Positions 25,636 to 35,223 of a stretch of 64,000 nucleotides of DNA are shown piece by piece. Positions within the stretch are counted from its first letter, which is position 1, and every line of letters begins with the position of its first letter. Under the pieces are notes generated by a model. That model made no database searches, was not told the origin of the DNA, and was given only the letters and a program-made list of their open reading frames with translations. The translations under genes and the position numbers were made by a program. Where the stretch lies: the NCBI RefSeq assembly GCF_047528295.1, contig NZ_CP180001.1, positions 1,550,001 through 1,614,000 on the forward strand. Reading direction: 5' to 3'. Source of the stretch: Peptacetobacter sp900550335 (GTDB lineage Bacteria > Bacillota > Clostridia > Peptostreptococcales > Peptostreptococcaceae).

Positions 25636-25637
25636 AT

Positions 25638-26018
25638 ATGGCAAATGTAAAAATTGATAAGCTTGCTGATGAAATCACAAAAGGTTTGAAAGAGTATGCA
25701 GACTTGGCTACAGATGATATGAAAAAGGCAGTTCGTAAATCTGGAAATTCTGTAAGAAAAGAAATATCTCAATCTGCACCAAAAGATACCGGTGCTTATG
25801 CAAAAAGCTGGTCAGTCAAAAAGACAAAAGAAACATCAAACTCGTTAGAAGTAACGGTTCATTCAAAAAATAGATATCAGCTTGCACATCTACTAGAGCA
25901 TGGTCATGCAAAACGTGGTGGTGGCCGTGTTGCTGCTAGACCACATATTGCCAAAGCGGAAGAAAATGCAATCGATACACTTGAACAAGAAATCTTAAAG
26001 GCTCTGGGAGGTATGTGA
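25638..26018 (+). CDS. HK97 gp10-family tail completion protein
   Basis: A 126-residue basic protein with the family signature: VRKSGNSVRKEISQSAPKDT, GAYAKSWSVKKTK, RYQLAHLLEHGHAKRGGGRV and RPHIAKAEENA. The gp10 group joins tails to filled heads. Two bases separate it from the adaptor gene and it overlaps the next start. Confidence 0.92.
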   Translation: MANVKIDKLADEITKGLKEYADLATDDMKKAVRKSGNSVRKEISQSAPKDTGAYAKSWSVKKTKETSNSLEVTVHSKNRYQLAHLLEHGHAKRGGGRVAARPHIAKAEENAIDTLEQEILKALGGM

Positions 26019-26335
26019 TGTTAAAAATCGTAAATATAATAAAGGAAATAGGACTTCCTTTTGCTTATGATCATTTTGCAGAAGGAGAAAGTCCTAACCC
26101 ACCATTTATCTGTTATCTTACTCCAGGCAGTGATAACTTTGCTGCAGATGGAAAGGTATATCACAAGATAAATATCATTCATTTGGAACTGTATACCGAT
26201 TGTAAGGACTTATCGGTAGAACAGAAAGTGGAGGCTGTGCTTGATAAGCATGGCATTTTTTATGACAAGCTGGAAACTTGGATTGAAAGTGAAAAACTGT
26301 ATGAAGTCCTATATTCATTTGAAATGGAGGTATAA
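26018..26335 (+). CDS. Tail terminator/completion protein
   Basis: A 105-residue protein with FAYDHFAEGESPNPPFICYL, DGKVYHKINIIHLELYTD and VLDKHGIFYDKLETWIESEK, a pattern of DUF3168-like/minor tail proteins that cap the tail tube. Start ATG 26018 with GGGAGG six bases before. Its place between gp10 and the major tail gene is standard for siphoviruses. Confidence 0.8.
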   Translation: MLKIVNIIKEIGLPFAYDHFAEGESPNPPFICYLTPGSDNFAADGKVYHKINIIHLELYTDCKDLSVEQKVEAVLDKHGIFYDKLETWIESEKLYEVLYSFEMEV

Positions 26336-26339
26336 CAAA

Positions 26340-26915
26340 ATGGCAAATAAAATTAAGTACAATCTTAAGAATGTACACGCTGCAAAACTGACGAAAGGTC
26401 CTGATGGTGCATACAAATATGAAGTGCCAAAGGCCATTCCAGGAGCAGTAAGTATCAGCCTTGATGCGGAAGGTGATTCTAGTCCGTTCTATGCTGATGG
26501 GATTGTGTATTTTCGTTCAACATCTAATAACGGATATTCAGGTGATCTTGAAATTGCTTTAATTCCAGAATGGTTTAGGACAGATATTTTAAAAGAAGAA
26601 CTTGATAAGAATGGTGTTCTTGTAGAAAATGCTGCAATTGCAGAAACAGAGAAATTTGCACTTTTATTTGAATTTGATGGAGATGCCAATGCAATCCGTC
26701 ATGTTTTATATAACTGCAGTGCATCTCGTCCTTCTATTGAATCAGAAACAAAGGAAGATACGATTGAACCAGGAACAGAGAAGCTTTCTCTTACTGCAGA
26801 CCCTAGAGAAGATGGTCTTGTAAAAAGTAGAACTGGAGATACAACAACGGAAACTACTTATAAAGACTGGTATAAAAATGTTTATGTACCTACCCCTAAA
26901 GAAGTATTGGCCTAA
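26340..26915 (+). CDS. Major tail tube protein, phi13 type
   Basis: A 191-residue protein from ATG 26340 behind GGAGG. Typical features are NKIKYNLKNVHAAKLTKGPD, AIPGAVSISLDAEGDSSPFY, NGYSGDLEIALIPEWFRTDI and the late LSLTADPREDGLVKSRTGD, as in phi13-type tail proteins. It forms the stacked rings of the non-contractile tail tube. The tail assembly chaperone pair follows. Confidence 0.92.
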   Translation: MANKIKYNLKNVHAAKLTKGPDGAYKYEVPKAIPGAVSISLDAEGDSSPFYADGIVYFRSTSNNGYSGDLEIALIPEWFRTDILKEELDKNGVLVENAAIAETEKFALLFEFDGDANAIRHVLYNCSASRPSIESETKEDTIEPGTEKLSLTADPREDGLVKSRTGDTTTETTYKDWYKNVYVPTPKEVLA

Positions 26916-26927
26916 GGAGGAACATCT

Positions 26928-27302
26928 ATGTTAAAGAAAGTAATCAATGTTGGTGGTAAAGAGGTAGCATTTCGCTCCTCTGCCACTGTACCAAGACTAT
27001 ATCGAGCAAAGTTTAAGCGTGATATTTTTAAAGACTTAGCAAAACTTGAAAGTTCATATAAAGGAAACAAAGAAGATGGTGATGGATTTGCTATTGATGA
27101 CTTAGAGATTTTTGAAAATGTGGCATACATTATGGCCTATCATGCAGACCATACGATTCCAGATAATATTGATGACTGGCTTGATCAGTTTGAGATGTTC
27201 TCGATTTATGAAGTGCTACCAGAAATTCTTGCTCTTTGGGGAACAAATCTTATAACAGATATTGAATCTAAAAAAAACTTAAACGAAGTAGCCGCGAAAT
27301 GA
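26928..27302 (+). CDS. Tail assembly chaperone, G-type product
   Basis: A 124-residue protein: EVAFRSSATVPRLYRAKFKR, FAIDDLEIFENVAYIMAYHA, EMFSIYEVLPEILALWG. It holds the tape measure protein during tail assembly. Near its 3' end the in-frame slip site A-AAA-AAC lies at 27272-27278, 22 bases before the stop. A -1 shift there would join it to the following 54-codon frame, the equivalent of lambda gpG/gpGT. Confidence 0.9.
   Translation: MLKKVINVGGKEVAFRSSATVPRLYRAKFKRDIFKDLAKLESSYKGNKEDGDGFAIDDLEIFENVAYIMAYHADHTIPDNIDDWLDQFEMFSIYEVLPEILALWGTNLITDIESKKNLNEVAAK
27272..27278 (+). promoter_or_regulatory. Programmed -1 frameshift slippery site
   Basis: A-AAA-AAC read in the chaperone frame is a classical X-XXY-YYZ heptamer. 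After slippage the -1 frame continues CTT AAA CGA without stop through the 54-codon extension to 27463. Confidence 0.85.
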
Positions 27303-27463
27303 CAACGCCGCTTTTCCTTCTTCGATGTTTAGAAATCGGCCTTTCGATTAAAGACTTAGATGATCTTACCATCGGAATGGTGATGGATATCTGGACTGAA
27401 AAAGGAAATGACAGCGTGACTTATGATAATCTTGCAACGCAGGAGGATTTTGATAAATTTTAA
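27299..27463 (+). CDS. Tail assembly chaperone, T-type extension (made by frameshift)
   Basis: A 54-codon frame whose ATG overlaps the stop of the chaperone gene. The product (MTTPLFLLRCLEIGLSIKDL, then IGMVMDIWTEKGND) has the standard form of gpT-like extensions in Gram-positive siphoviruses. No ribosome site of its own is seen, so it is most likely only made as the C-terminal part of a -1 frameshift fusion of about 176 residues. Confidence 0.85.
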   Translation: MTTPLFLLRCLEIGLSIKDLDDLTIGMVMDIWTEKGNDSVTYDNLATQEDFDKF

Positions 27464-27468
27464 AAAAT

Positions 27469-27503
27469 GAGGACTTTTACTTTTATGGTAGAGGTCCTTT
27501 TTT
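27469..27503 (+). terminator. Weak terminator-like hairpin before the tape measure gene
   Basis: AGGAC and GTCCT arms with a long A+T loop followed by TTTTTT. The stem is short, so at most partial termination is expected between the chaperone and tape measure genes. Confidence 0.4.
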
Positions 27504-27523
27504 GTTGAAGGAGGTATCAGCCA

Positions 27524-30500
27524 ATGGCAAATCGAATTAAAGGTATAACCGTTGAAATTGGCGGAGATACCACGAAACTACAAACAGCCTTAAAAGGCGT
27601 TAATGGTCAAATTAAAAATACGCAATCTGCATTAAAGGATGTAGAAAGACTTTTAAAACTAGATCCATCCAATACAACTCTGCTTGCTCAAAAGCAGAAA
27701 CTATTAACACAGGCAATTGGTGAAACAAAAGAAAAGCTGGAAACATTAAAGCTTGCGGCACAGCAAGCAAATGAACAATTGCAAAATGGAGAAATTTCTA
27801 AAGAGCAGTATGATGCCCTTCAAAGAGAAATCATAGAAACGGAAGAACAATTAAAGAAGTTAGAGTCACAGGCATCTAAAGTAAATCAGGTACTAGGAAA
27901 AGCATCAGAGGTTGGTTCTAAGTTTGAAAGCGCAGGAAATAAAATCACAGATGTTGGGAAAAAGACATCTGTAGCATCTGCAGCTGTAACGGCTATGGGA
28001 GGAGTAGCTGTAAAAACAGCAGCTGATTTTGAAAGTTCCATGAGTCAGGTACAGGCTACAATGGGAATCACTTCTGATTCTATGTCCAATCTAAATGGTA
28101 AATCTGTTAATACAATGGATGCATTATCGGATTTGGCTAAAGAGATGGGATCAAAAACTGCCTTTTCTGCAAGTGAGTGTGCTGAAGCTTTAAATTACCT
28201 AGCACTTGCAGGATATAACACGCAGGAAATGGCAGATACACTTCCTACAGTTTTAAACCTAGCTGCAGCTGGTAACATTGATCTTGCATCGGCATCGGAT
28301 ATGGTTACCGATGCAATGTCTGCTCTAGGAATGGAAACAGCCGATGCAGATAAGATGGTAGACCAGATGGCAAAGACTGCTTCTACTACAAATACATCTG
28401 TTGGACAGCTTGGTGAAGGTATTTTAACTATTGGTGCAACTGCTAAAACCGTCAAAGGTGGAACTGCCGAATTAAATACAGCACTTGGTATCTTAGCAAA
28501 CAATGGTATCAAAGGTGCTGAAGGCGGTACCCATTTACGAAACGTCATTCTTTCTTTGCAGAGCCCTACGGATGTGGCGGCAAAGTCACTAAAGAAACTA
28601 GGTGTATCTGTATTTGACTCGGAAGGAAATATGCGAAGCCTTAATGATATACTGGGTGACTTAAATAAAAGTATGGATGGGATGACATCTGAAGAAAAAT
28701 CAAATATTATCAGTAAGATTTTTAATAAGACAGATTTATCTTCTGTAAATGCTCTGCTTGCCAATACCGGTGAAACATGGGACGGACTTCAAAGTGCCAT
28801 TGAAAGCAGCGGTGGTGCAGCACAAAAGATGGCAGATACACAGCTTGATAATCTAAATGGTCAGCTTACGATTTTAAAATCAGCGGTAGAAGGTTTTGCC
28901 ATTTCTATAGGTGAAGCCCTTATGCCAATGATTAAAAATATTGTGGCTAAACTACAGTCTTTTGTAGACTGGCTAAATAATCTTGATGAAGGAACAAGAC
29001 AAGTTATTGTCAAGGTAGGATTATTTGTAGCTGCTTTAGGACCCTTGCTTGTCATACTTGGAACTGTTATATCTAAAGTAGGAATTGCAATTCAGTCTTT
29101 CTCTAAGCTAGGACTTAAAATATCCGCAGCAATCACAAAGGCAGGAGGTATGTCTGCGGTCTTTTCTAAAATGGGTGCTGCTATTATGGGAATCAATCCA
29201 ATTGTAATAGCTGTTGTTGCTGCAATTGGTGTACTTGTTGGTGCATTTACTCATCTTTGGAAAACAAATGAAGAGTTTAAGAATAATGTGATTGCTATTT
29301 GGAATCGAGTGAAAGCTGTATTTGATGGCTTTGCACAAGGAATTGTAGAAAGGTTAAACGCACTAGGTTTCAATTTCAGTAGTATTACAGAAGTAATAAA
29401 AACAGTGTGGAATGGATTTTGTAATTTTCTAGCGCCTGTGTTTGAAGGCGTATTTACGCAAATTGTCAATGTTTTAGAAGGAGCACTTAGTGCTATTACT
29501 GGATTTCTTGATATCTTTATCGGTATTTTTACAGGAAACTGGTCGCAAGTCTGGGAAGGTGTCAAAGGCACTTTCACTTCTGTATGGGAGTTTATAAAGA
29601 ATACTTTTACAACGTGCATTATGGCTATCCAGAATATTGCTAATGTAGTTCTTGGATGGTTTGGTACAAGCTGGACAGAAGTTTGGACTTCTATTAAAGA
29701 TTTCTTTGTAAATATGTGGACCGGTATTTCTACATTCTTTACCGGTATTTGGGAAGGTATAAAAAATGTGGTAACGACAGCAGTGATGTTTATTGCATCC
29801 TTCCTTAGTACAGCCTTTGATCTTATTACTTTGCCATTTCAGTTTATCTGGGAAAACTGCAAAGAAATTATTATCTCTGTATGGGATTCTATTAAGAGTA
29901 AGGTTACTACTGTAATTAATGCAGTATCCTCTGTCATTTCAACAGTACTAAATAGTATAAAAACGGTATTTTCTACAATTTGGAACAGTATCAAAACGAC
30001 AGTAACAACAGTTGTTAATTCCATAAAGACTGTAATTACAACAGTATTTAATGCCATAAAAAATACAACTGTGGCAGTATGGAATGCCATCAAAACAGCA
30101 GTTACGGTTCCAGTTAGTGCGATTAAATCTACAGTTTCTACAGTATTTAATTCTGTAAAAAGTACTGTATCATCCATATTTAATAGCATAAAAAGTACGG
30201 CAACTTCTGTATGGAATGGAATTAAAAACGCCATCGTCACACCAATTGAAGCTGCTAAAAATAAGGTAAAGGCTGTTGTTGATGCGATCAAGGGATTTTT
30301 CTCTGGTATGAAACTGTCTCTTCCTCATATTAAACTACCGCATTTTAGAGTTTCAGGAAAACTATCAATTATGCCACCATCTGTACCAAAACTATCTATC
30401 GACTGGTACAAGGAAGGTGGTATCATGACAAGACCGACAGCTTTTGGTATGAATGGAAGTTCTTTGATGGCTGGTGGAGAAGCAGGTGCAGAAGCAATCT

Positions 30501-30709
30501 TACCTCTTTCTTCTTTTTATAAACAGCTTGAAGCAATGCTTGATAGCAAATTAAATATGAGAAGTATGGAAAAATACTTGTCGATTATTGCAGATAACAG
30601 CAGTAAAGGAATCTATCTTGAAGATGGTACGCTTGTAGGACATTTGCTTCCTGCAATTGATGAAGGACTAGGAAATAAACAGAAATTAACAAGGAGGCTT
30701 GCGTTATGA
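27524..30709 (+). CDS. Tail tape measure protein
   Basis: A 1061-residue protein that sets tail length. The first 130 residues form a coiled coil (LKDVERLLKLDPSNTTLLAQ). The conserved TP901 domain follows (AADFESSMSQVQATMGIT to TDLSSVNALLANTGETWD, about residues 165-420), then membrane-like helices (about 480-600, VGLFVAALGPLLVILGTVIS). Residues about 760-910 carry short repeats around SIKTVxxTVxNxIK. The C-terminus is compact (GGIMTRPTAFGMNG). The next gene starts inside its last codon. Confidence 0.95.
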   Translation: MANRIKGITVEIGGDTTKLQTALKGVNGQIKNTQSALKDVERLLKLDPSNTTLLAQKQKLLTQAIGETKEKLETLKLAAQQANEQLQNGEISKEQYDALQREIIETEEQLKKLESQASKVNQVLGKASEVGSKFESAGNKITDVGKKTSVASAAVTAMGGVAVKTAADFESSMSQVQATMGITSDSMSNLNGKSVNTMDALSDLAKEMGSKTAFSASECAEALNYLALAGYNTQEMADTLPTVLNLAAAGNIDLASASDMVTDAMSALGMETADADKMVDQMAKTASTTNTSVGQLGEGILTIGATAKTVKGGTAELNTALGILANNGIKGAEGGTHLRNVILSLQSPTDVAAKSLKKLGVSVFDSEGNMRSLNDILGDLNKSMDGMTSEEKSNIISKIFNKTDLSSVNALLANTGETWDGLQSAIESSGGAAQKMADTQLDNLNGQLTILKSAVEGFAISIGEALMPMIKNIVAKLQSFVDWLNNLDEGTRQVIVKVGLFVAALGPLLVILGTVISKVGIAIQSFSKLGLKISAAITKAGGMSAVFSKMGAAIMGINPIVIAVVAAIGVLVGAFTHLWKTNEEFKNNVIAIWNRVKAVFDGFAQGIVERLNALGFNFSSITEVIKTVWNGFCNFLAPVFEGVFTQIVNVLEGALSAITGFLDIFIGIFTGNWSQVWEGVKGTFTSVWEFIKNTFTTCIMAIQNIANVVLGWFGTSWTEVWTSIKDFFVNMWTGISTFFTGIWEGIKNVVTTAVMFIASFLSTAFDLITLPFQFIWENCKEIIISVWDSIKSKVTTVINAVSSVISTVLNSIKTVFSTIWNSIKTTVTTVVNSIKTVITTVFNAIKNTTVAVWNAIKTAVTVPVSAIKSTVSTVFNSVKSTVSSIFNSIKSTATSVWNGIKNAIVTPIEAAKNKVKAVVDAIKGFFSGMKLSLPHIKLPHFRVSGKLSIMPPSVPKLSIDWYKEGGIMTRPTAFGMNGSSLMAGGEAGAEAILPLSSFYKQLEAMLDSKLNMRSMEKYLSIIADNSSKGIYLEDGTLVGHLLPAIDEGLGNKQKLTRRLAL

Positions 30710-31356
30710 TACCTGATATTTTCATCAATGATATATCCATGTTAAAGATGGGATGGATTCGAGAAAATATTGATTTTCCAACACCAAAATCCCAATCGGA
30801 AACCGTCATTATACCGGGGCGCAATTCTCCGATTCGTTTTACGGAGGCTCTTGGTTTAGTATCCTATGAGCCCAGAACCTTTACGATTCTTCTTTCCATG
30901 CTTGGTACAAGAGCAAAATATAATGAACTTGTAAAAGAATGTAGTAATCAGTTTAGTGGAAGGCTTGCAAAAGTGATTTGCTCTGAAGAGCCTTCCCTTT
31001 ACTGTGTTGGAACATTAGAGTTAAAGCCATCCTATGATCCCCTTACTGGACGAGGAGAACTTGTAATTGAATGCGTGGATGCGGATTCCTATAGGTATCA
31101 TGTAGATGTGACAGAAGTGATGATATCAGGAAATGGTACCATTACCCTTTTAAATGATTATATGCCTGTAGTACCTACAGTTGTTACAACCGCAGAAACT
31201 CTGCTTTCTTGGAAGGTTGGTACAGATTCTTTTAAGAAAACACTCAGTAGCGGTACATGGGAAATTCCAGAACTGCAACTATCGCATGGTGAAAACAGCA
31301 TAAGTATTACCAGTACAGGTACGACTATCTTCAAGTACAGGGAGGGTTGTCTATGA
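30706..31356 (+). CDS. Distal tail protein (Dit-like)
   Basis: A 216-residue hub protein at the tail tip. It opens MIPDIFINDISMLKMGWIRE, has the PTPKSQSETVIIPGRNSPIR loop and FTILLSMLGTRAKYNEL of the Dit N-terminal ring domain, followed by a beta-sandwich (GRGELVIECVDADSYRYHV). It overlaps the tape measure gene by four bases and is followed by the tail endopeptidase-like protein, the order normal for siphoviruses. Confidence 0.9.
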   Translation: MIPDIFINDISMLKMGWIRENIDFPTPKSQSETVIIPGRNSPIRFTEALGLVSYEPRTFTILLSMLGTRAKYNELVKECSNQFSGRLAKVICSEEPSLYCVGTLELKPSYDPLTGRGELVIECVDADSYRYHVDVTEVMISGNGTITLLNDYMPVVPTVVTTAETLLSWKVGTDSFKKTLSSGTWEIPELQLSHGENSISITSTGTTIFKYREGCL

Positions 31357-32810
31357 GCCTTTTTAGAGTTTATGTGGATGGAGCACTATTTTATCATCCC
31401 AACCTTTCAAAACTTGTAATCACAGAAGCAAAAATCAGTGAAGATGCTGTAAACATAGATAGTTTAAATTTATCAGCGCCCTTCTCTCACCCGTACATTG
31501 ATTCGATTAAACCAATGGCATCTGTGATTGTATGTAAAAAAGGAGAAGAAGTAGTCTTTGAAGGTAGAGCTTTAGATGATGGAAGTGACTTTTATAACAC
31601 CCACTCTTGGACATGTGAGTCAGCTCTTGCCTATTTAAAGGATACTGTGCAACCACCATTTTCATATAAAGGTCCGCTGAAAGGATTGCTAGAACAGTTT
31701 ATTTCTGTTCATAACTCTAAGGTGGAAAAGCAGAAACAATTCAAACTTGGAAATATTACGGTTACAGACAACAATGACTATATTTCTTACAGTAGTTCAG
31801 AATATACAAAAACCATAGATGCTATAAAAAATAAGCTCATCAATACACATGGCGGCTACCTACAAGTACGCTATGAAAAAGATGAAAAGTATCTTGATTA
31901 TCTTGAAGATTTTAAACTAAGGTCACTTCAAAAGGTGGAGTTTGGAAAGAATATCACAGATGTTAAAATCACCAAAGATCATACGGAGCGAGTAACGGCA
32001 CTTATCCCATTAGGAGCAAGGAAAACAATTCAAGATGAAGACGGAAATGAAGTTCAGTCGGAAGAACGAGTGGATATTTCCTCTGTAAATAATGGACTTA
32101 ATTATGTTCATGATGAGAAGGAAGTTAAAAATATCGGTTGGATCTGGACAACAGAAGTATGGGATGATGTAACAATACCAGGAAATCTACTTAAAAAAGC
32201 AAAAAGTAGACTTGGCGACTTAGTCAAAGGTGTTACTAGTATTCAGCTTACGATTGTTGATGAATCCGATACTGGTGCTGATATTGGTGATATTCATGCC
32301 AGAATGTATGTAGAATGTATCTCAAATCCACATGGTATCAATGGCACATACCTTTGTGTGAGTAGAACAAGGGATTATCTCAATCCGGCCGGTAATACCA
32401 TCACCATTGGTGCGAGTGGCGTTTCTCTATCACAAGCGACCGTTAATCAAGATAAAAATATATCAGCTCTAGAAGACGATATTCTAGGTCAGACAAATAA
32501 GATAGATTCTATTACTGGAGAACTAAATACCATCAACTCACAGAAAATGTATAGAACAGAACTTGTGGTTGATGGAGTTAGTATTTTCAGAAACAAAGGT
32601 CAGAGAAGTATTATGCAATGTAAGGTCTATTCTTGGGATAAGGATATTACCAATACACTTTCTGCAGATAGCTTTCTATGGCATCGCAAGTCCTCTGATG
32701 AGGAGGCTGATAAATTGTGGGATAGTTCTCACAAAGGAATGAAACAAATAACGATCACAACAGCGGACGTATATGACAATGCGTCCTTTTATTGTGAAGT
32801 AAATTTATAG
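31353..32810 (+). CDS. Tail-tip/endopeptidase-like minor structural protein
   Basis: A 485-residue baseplate hub protein from ATG 31353. The N-terminal part (PMASVIVCKKGEEVVFEGRA, LKDTVQPPFSYKGPLKGLLE, SAIKNKLINTHGGYLQVRYE-like segments) matches the Gp37/prophage tail endopeptidase (Tal) N-terminal domain. The C-terminal 110 residues look like an Ig-type domain (VVDGVSIFRNKGQRSIMQCK, SFYCEVNL). It attaches fibres to Dit. No cell-wall hydrolase motif is seen, so peptidase activity is not implied. Confidence 0.88.
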   Translation: MSLFRVYVDGALFYHPNLSKLVITEAKISEDAVNIDSLNLSAPFSHPYIDSIKPMASVIVCKKGEEVVFEGRALDDGSDFYNTHSWTCESALAYLKDTVQPPFSYKGPLKGLLEQFISVHNSKVEKQKQFKLGNITVTDNNDYISYSSSEYTKTIDAIKNKLINTHGGYLQVRYEKDEKYLDYLEDFKLRSLQKVEFGKNITDVKITKDHTERVTALIPLGARKTIQDEDGNEVQSEERVDISSVNNGLNYVHDEKEVKNIGWIWTTEVWDDVTIPGNLLKKAKSRLGDLVKGVTSIQLTIVDESDTGADIGDIHARMYVECISNPHGINGTYLCVSRTRDYLNPAGNTITIGASGVSLSQATVNQDKNISALEDDILGQTNKIDSITGELNTINSQKMYRTELVVDGVSIFRNKGQRSIMQCKVYSWDKDITNTLSADSFLWHRKSSDEEADKLWDSSHKGMKQITITTADVYDNASFYCEVNL

Positions 32811-32821
32811 GAGGAATTTTA

Positions 32822-34636
32822 ATGGCTACAATTTTAACTTCAAGTCAGCAGACATTTGTAGATATTACAGACCAAAGAAAGCTGTCTGCGTATATCACAT
32901 CCAACCTTCCAAAGACACAAAGTGAAGATCCAAATGTTCTGCCACATAAATATGCACCAGACTGGACAAGTAACAATCTTGTTTTAACACCGGTCTTATT
33001 TCTAGACCAAACGAGTGTATCTGTTACTGCAAGTGGAGTGACAATTTCATGGAAAAGAAAAGATGGCGTTGCTTCAGAAACAGCGTTAGTTACAGGAGAA
33101 ACTGTAAAAAATGGTGTTCTGAGTGTGTCTGCGAATAAACTGGAAAAATCAACTTCAGGGATGATTACATATATTTGCTATATCAGCTATTACGACACCG
33201 AAACAAAAAATACGATCAATATTACATCGGATATCACTTTTACATTAGTAAAGAATGCTGCCAATGCAAAACTTTGCTATGTAACAAGTGATACCTATGT
33301 TTTTAAGTATGATACTTCATCTGCACTTGTGGGTAGTGCGCAGGCAACTTTAAATGCGCAGGTGCAAGGAGTGACAATCTCTAAATGGGAATATAAAAAT
33401 AGTGGAGGTACTTGGGCCGATTATCCTAACACACAGGATAATGCAACAATTACTGGCGGAACGCTTGTTGTAAAACCAACACATGCTATTTTTAATAATA
33501 ATGTAGCACAGATTAGGGTAACTACTTCCGATTCGGATGTCTATGATACGATTACTATTAGCAAAATTTATGATGGCGCAAAAGGTGAAGCAGGAAAACC
33601 TGGAGCATCTGGTACTGGTGGTATCTCTGTTGTACTTGGAAATGAAACACAAGCGATTGTTTGTACACCGGAAGGAAAAACAGCATCAGCTACAACAATT
33701 TTAATTCCATTTACTGGTTATGTTGGTATTACACAAACTGCTACCACATGTAGTGTGGGTTCCCTACCTACTGGAATTACGCTCAAAACAAATACAGCAG
33801 CTACAACGTCTTCATCTGGAAAAATTGAGTTTTCTGTTGCCGCCGCTTCTGATCTTGGTGGTGTGGGTGTACTTACAGGAAATATTATTTTAACCTTTAC
33901 TATTTCAGGAAAGAACGTAACAAAAATATTCACATGGACAAAATCAAAGGCAGGAAATAACGGACAATCTGCAGTGGTATTTTCTGTTTATGCGCCAAAT
34001 GGAACCATTGTACATAACCAGTCTGGTTCATTAACACTTGCAACTTCTGCGTATATTGGAACAACTCCTATAACAAATGGGACTTACCAATGGGCAAAAT
34101 TTACTGGTGGCTCTTGGAAAAATATAACGAACGCAACATCGTCTACATTATCAGTAGCGGGAACAGATATTATCAACATTCAATCTTATCGTTGCACAAT
34201 GACTTATCTTGGAAAATCCTATGTTGATGTAATTACTATAGAAGATAAATCAGACCCCTATGTATCGGAGATGCTTTCCATCGGTGGGTTTACGGTTAAA
34301 AACAATATTGGTGGCCTTGTTCCTTATGTGATTGTTAGAACCAATCAAAAGGAAGTAGATCCTCTACTCGGAAGTATCAGTGAAACAGCTCCATCTTCAC
34401 CAAAAAGCAATGATTTCTGGTATAAGGTCGACCATTCAGCTAAAGTCGTCACTCTGATGAAGTATAACGGTACAACTTGGGTAAATGCTACAGAAAAGCA
34501 AAAACTTACATATACTTGGTATGCGCAGGATAAGGATGGTAAAGCTGTCAGTTTTTCTAAAACAGGTAAAGTTATTTATCTTTCTGCTGAAGATATTGTG
34601 AGTCTACTTACATTACAGTGTGATGTTTCAAATTAG
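32822..34636 (+). CDS. Tail protein with repeated Ig-like domains
   Basis: A 604-residue protein starting MATILTSSQQTFVDITDQRK. Threonine/serine-rich beta repeats cover most of it. A short collagen-like stretch, GAKGEAGKPGASGTGG, lies at about residues 252-267. Ig-like features such as GTYQWAKFTGGSWKNI and SYRCTMTYLGKSYVDV recur at the end. It probably forms part of the tail fibre or tip surface and contacts the host. The neighbouring hub protein ends in a similar Ig domain. Confidence 0.85.
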   Translation: MATILTSSQQTFVDITDQRKLSAYITSNLPKTQSEDPNVLPHKYAPDWTSNNLVLTPVLFLDQTSVSVTASGVTISWKRKDGVASETALVTGETVKNGVLSVSANKLEKSTSGMITYICYISYYDTETKNTINITSDITFTLVKNAANAKLCYVTSDTYVFKYDTSSALVGSAQATLNAQVQGVTISKWEYKNSGGTWADYPNTQDNATITGGTLVVKPTHAIFNNNVAQIRVTTSDSDVYDTITISKIYDGAKGEAGKPGASGTGGISVVLGNETQAIVCTPEGKTASATTILIPFTGYVGITQTATTCSVGSLPTGITLKTNTAATTSSSGKIEFSVAAASDLGGVGVLTGNIILTFTISGKNVTKIFTWTKSKAGNNGQSAVVFSVYAPNGTIVHNQSGSLTLATSAYIGTTPITNGTYQWAKFTGGSWKNITNATSSTLSVAGTDIINIQSYRCTMTYLGKSYVDVITIEDKSDPYVSEMLSIGGFTVKNNIGGLVPYVIVRTNQKEVDPLLGSISETAPSSPKSNDFWYKVDHSAKVVTLMKYNGTTWVNATEKQKLTYTWYAQDKDGKAVSFSKTGKVIYLSAEDIVSLLTLQCDVSN

Positions 34637-34651
34637 TGGGAGGTGACGTGA

Positions 34652-35209
34652 ATGGCGCTTTTGACGGTATGTCAGCATACTTTCCAAAACGTAGCAGGAT
34701 ATGAAGATGCTTTAGAAGACTTAGAACTTGTAAAGACACAAATCCATGAATGTTATTCGGAGATTGCAAAAACTGCTGATAAGATCACGAGTACTGTTCA
34801 TGACACCTATATTGAAAAATCTCAGCTTGCTACGATACAGAAAGACTTTCAAACTAGCATTACGCAAAATAGCAGTGAAATTCGTATGGATTTTACAGCA
34901 ATCACTGATGAAATCAAAGGAAATGTTGCACATAATCAAGAGCTGTTTAAAGAATATATTCGCTTTAAAGGTGCGTTGATTGAGCTCGGTAAGTTAGGGA
35001 ATGCTTTTACTGCCGAGCTTTCCAATGAAGAACTGGCCTTCAAAGAAAATGGCCAAAAGATAGCTTATATATCAAATAACAGTTTGGTTATTACAAATGC
35101 AGAAATAAGGAATAAGCTATCTCTTGGAAATGAATCAAGAGGTTGGTTTGACTTTATACCAAGAACCAACGGTAATCTTTCTATCAAATGGAGAAATCCG
35201 GTAAAGTAA
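34652..35209 (+). CDS. Baseplate/upper tail connector protein
   Basis: A 185-residue protein with a long N-terminal helix region (ALEDLELVKTQIHECYSEIA) and a beta C-terminus (LIELGKLGNAFTAELSNEEL, SLGNESRGWFDFIPRTNGNL). It resembles minor structural proteins linking the tail tip to receptor-binding proteins. Spacing of about 15 bases on both sides shows it belongs to the tail operon. Confidence 0.7.
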   Translation: MALLTVCQHTFQNVAGYEDALEDLELVKTQIHECYSEIAKTADKITSTVHDTYIEKSQLATIQKDFQTSITQNSSEIRMDFTAITDEIKGNVAHNQELFKEYIRFKGALIELGKLGNAFTAELSNEELAFKENGQKIAYISNNSLVITNAEIRNKLSLGNESRGWFDFIPRTNGNLSIKWRNPVK

Positions 35210-35223
35210 AGAGGTGAAAAAAT

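Noticed and set aside
29880..30250. Repeated short units that could look like a CRISPR array
   Set aside because: They are coding repeats of the tape measure protein in frame, without constant repeats or spacers.
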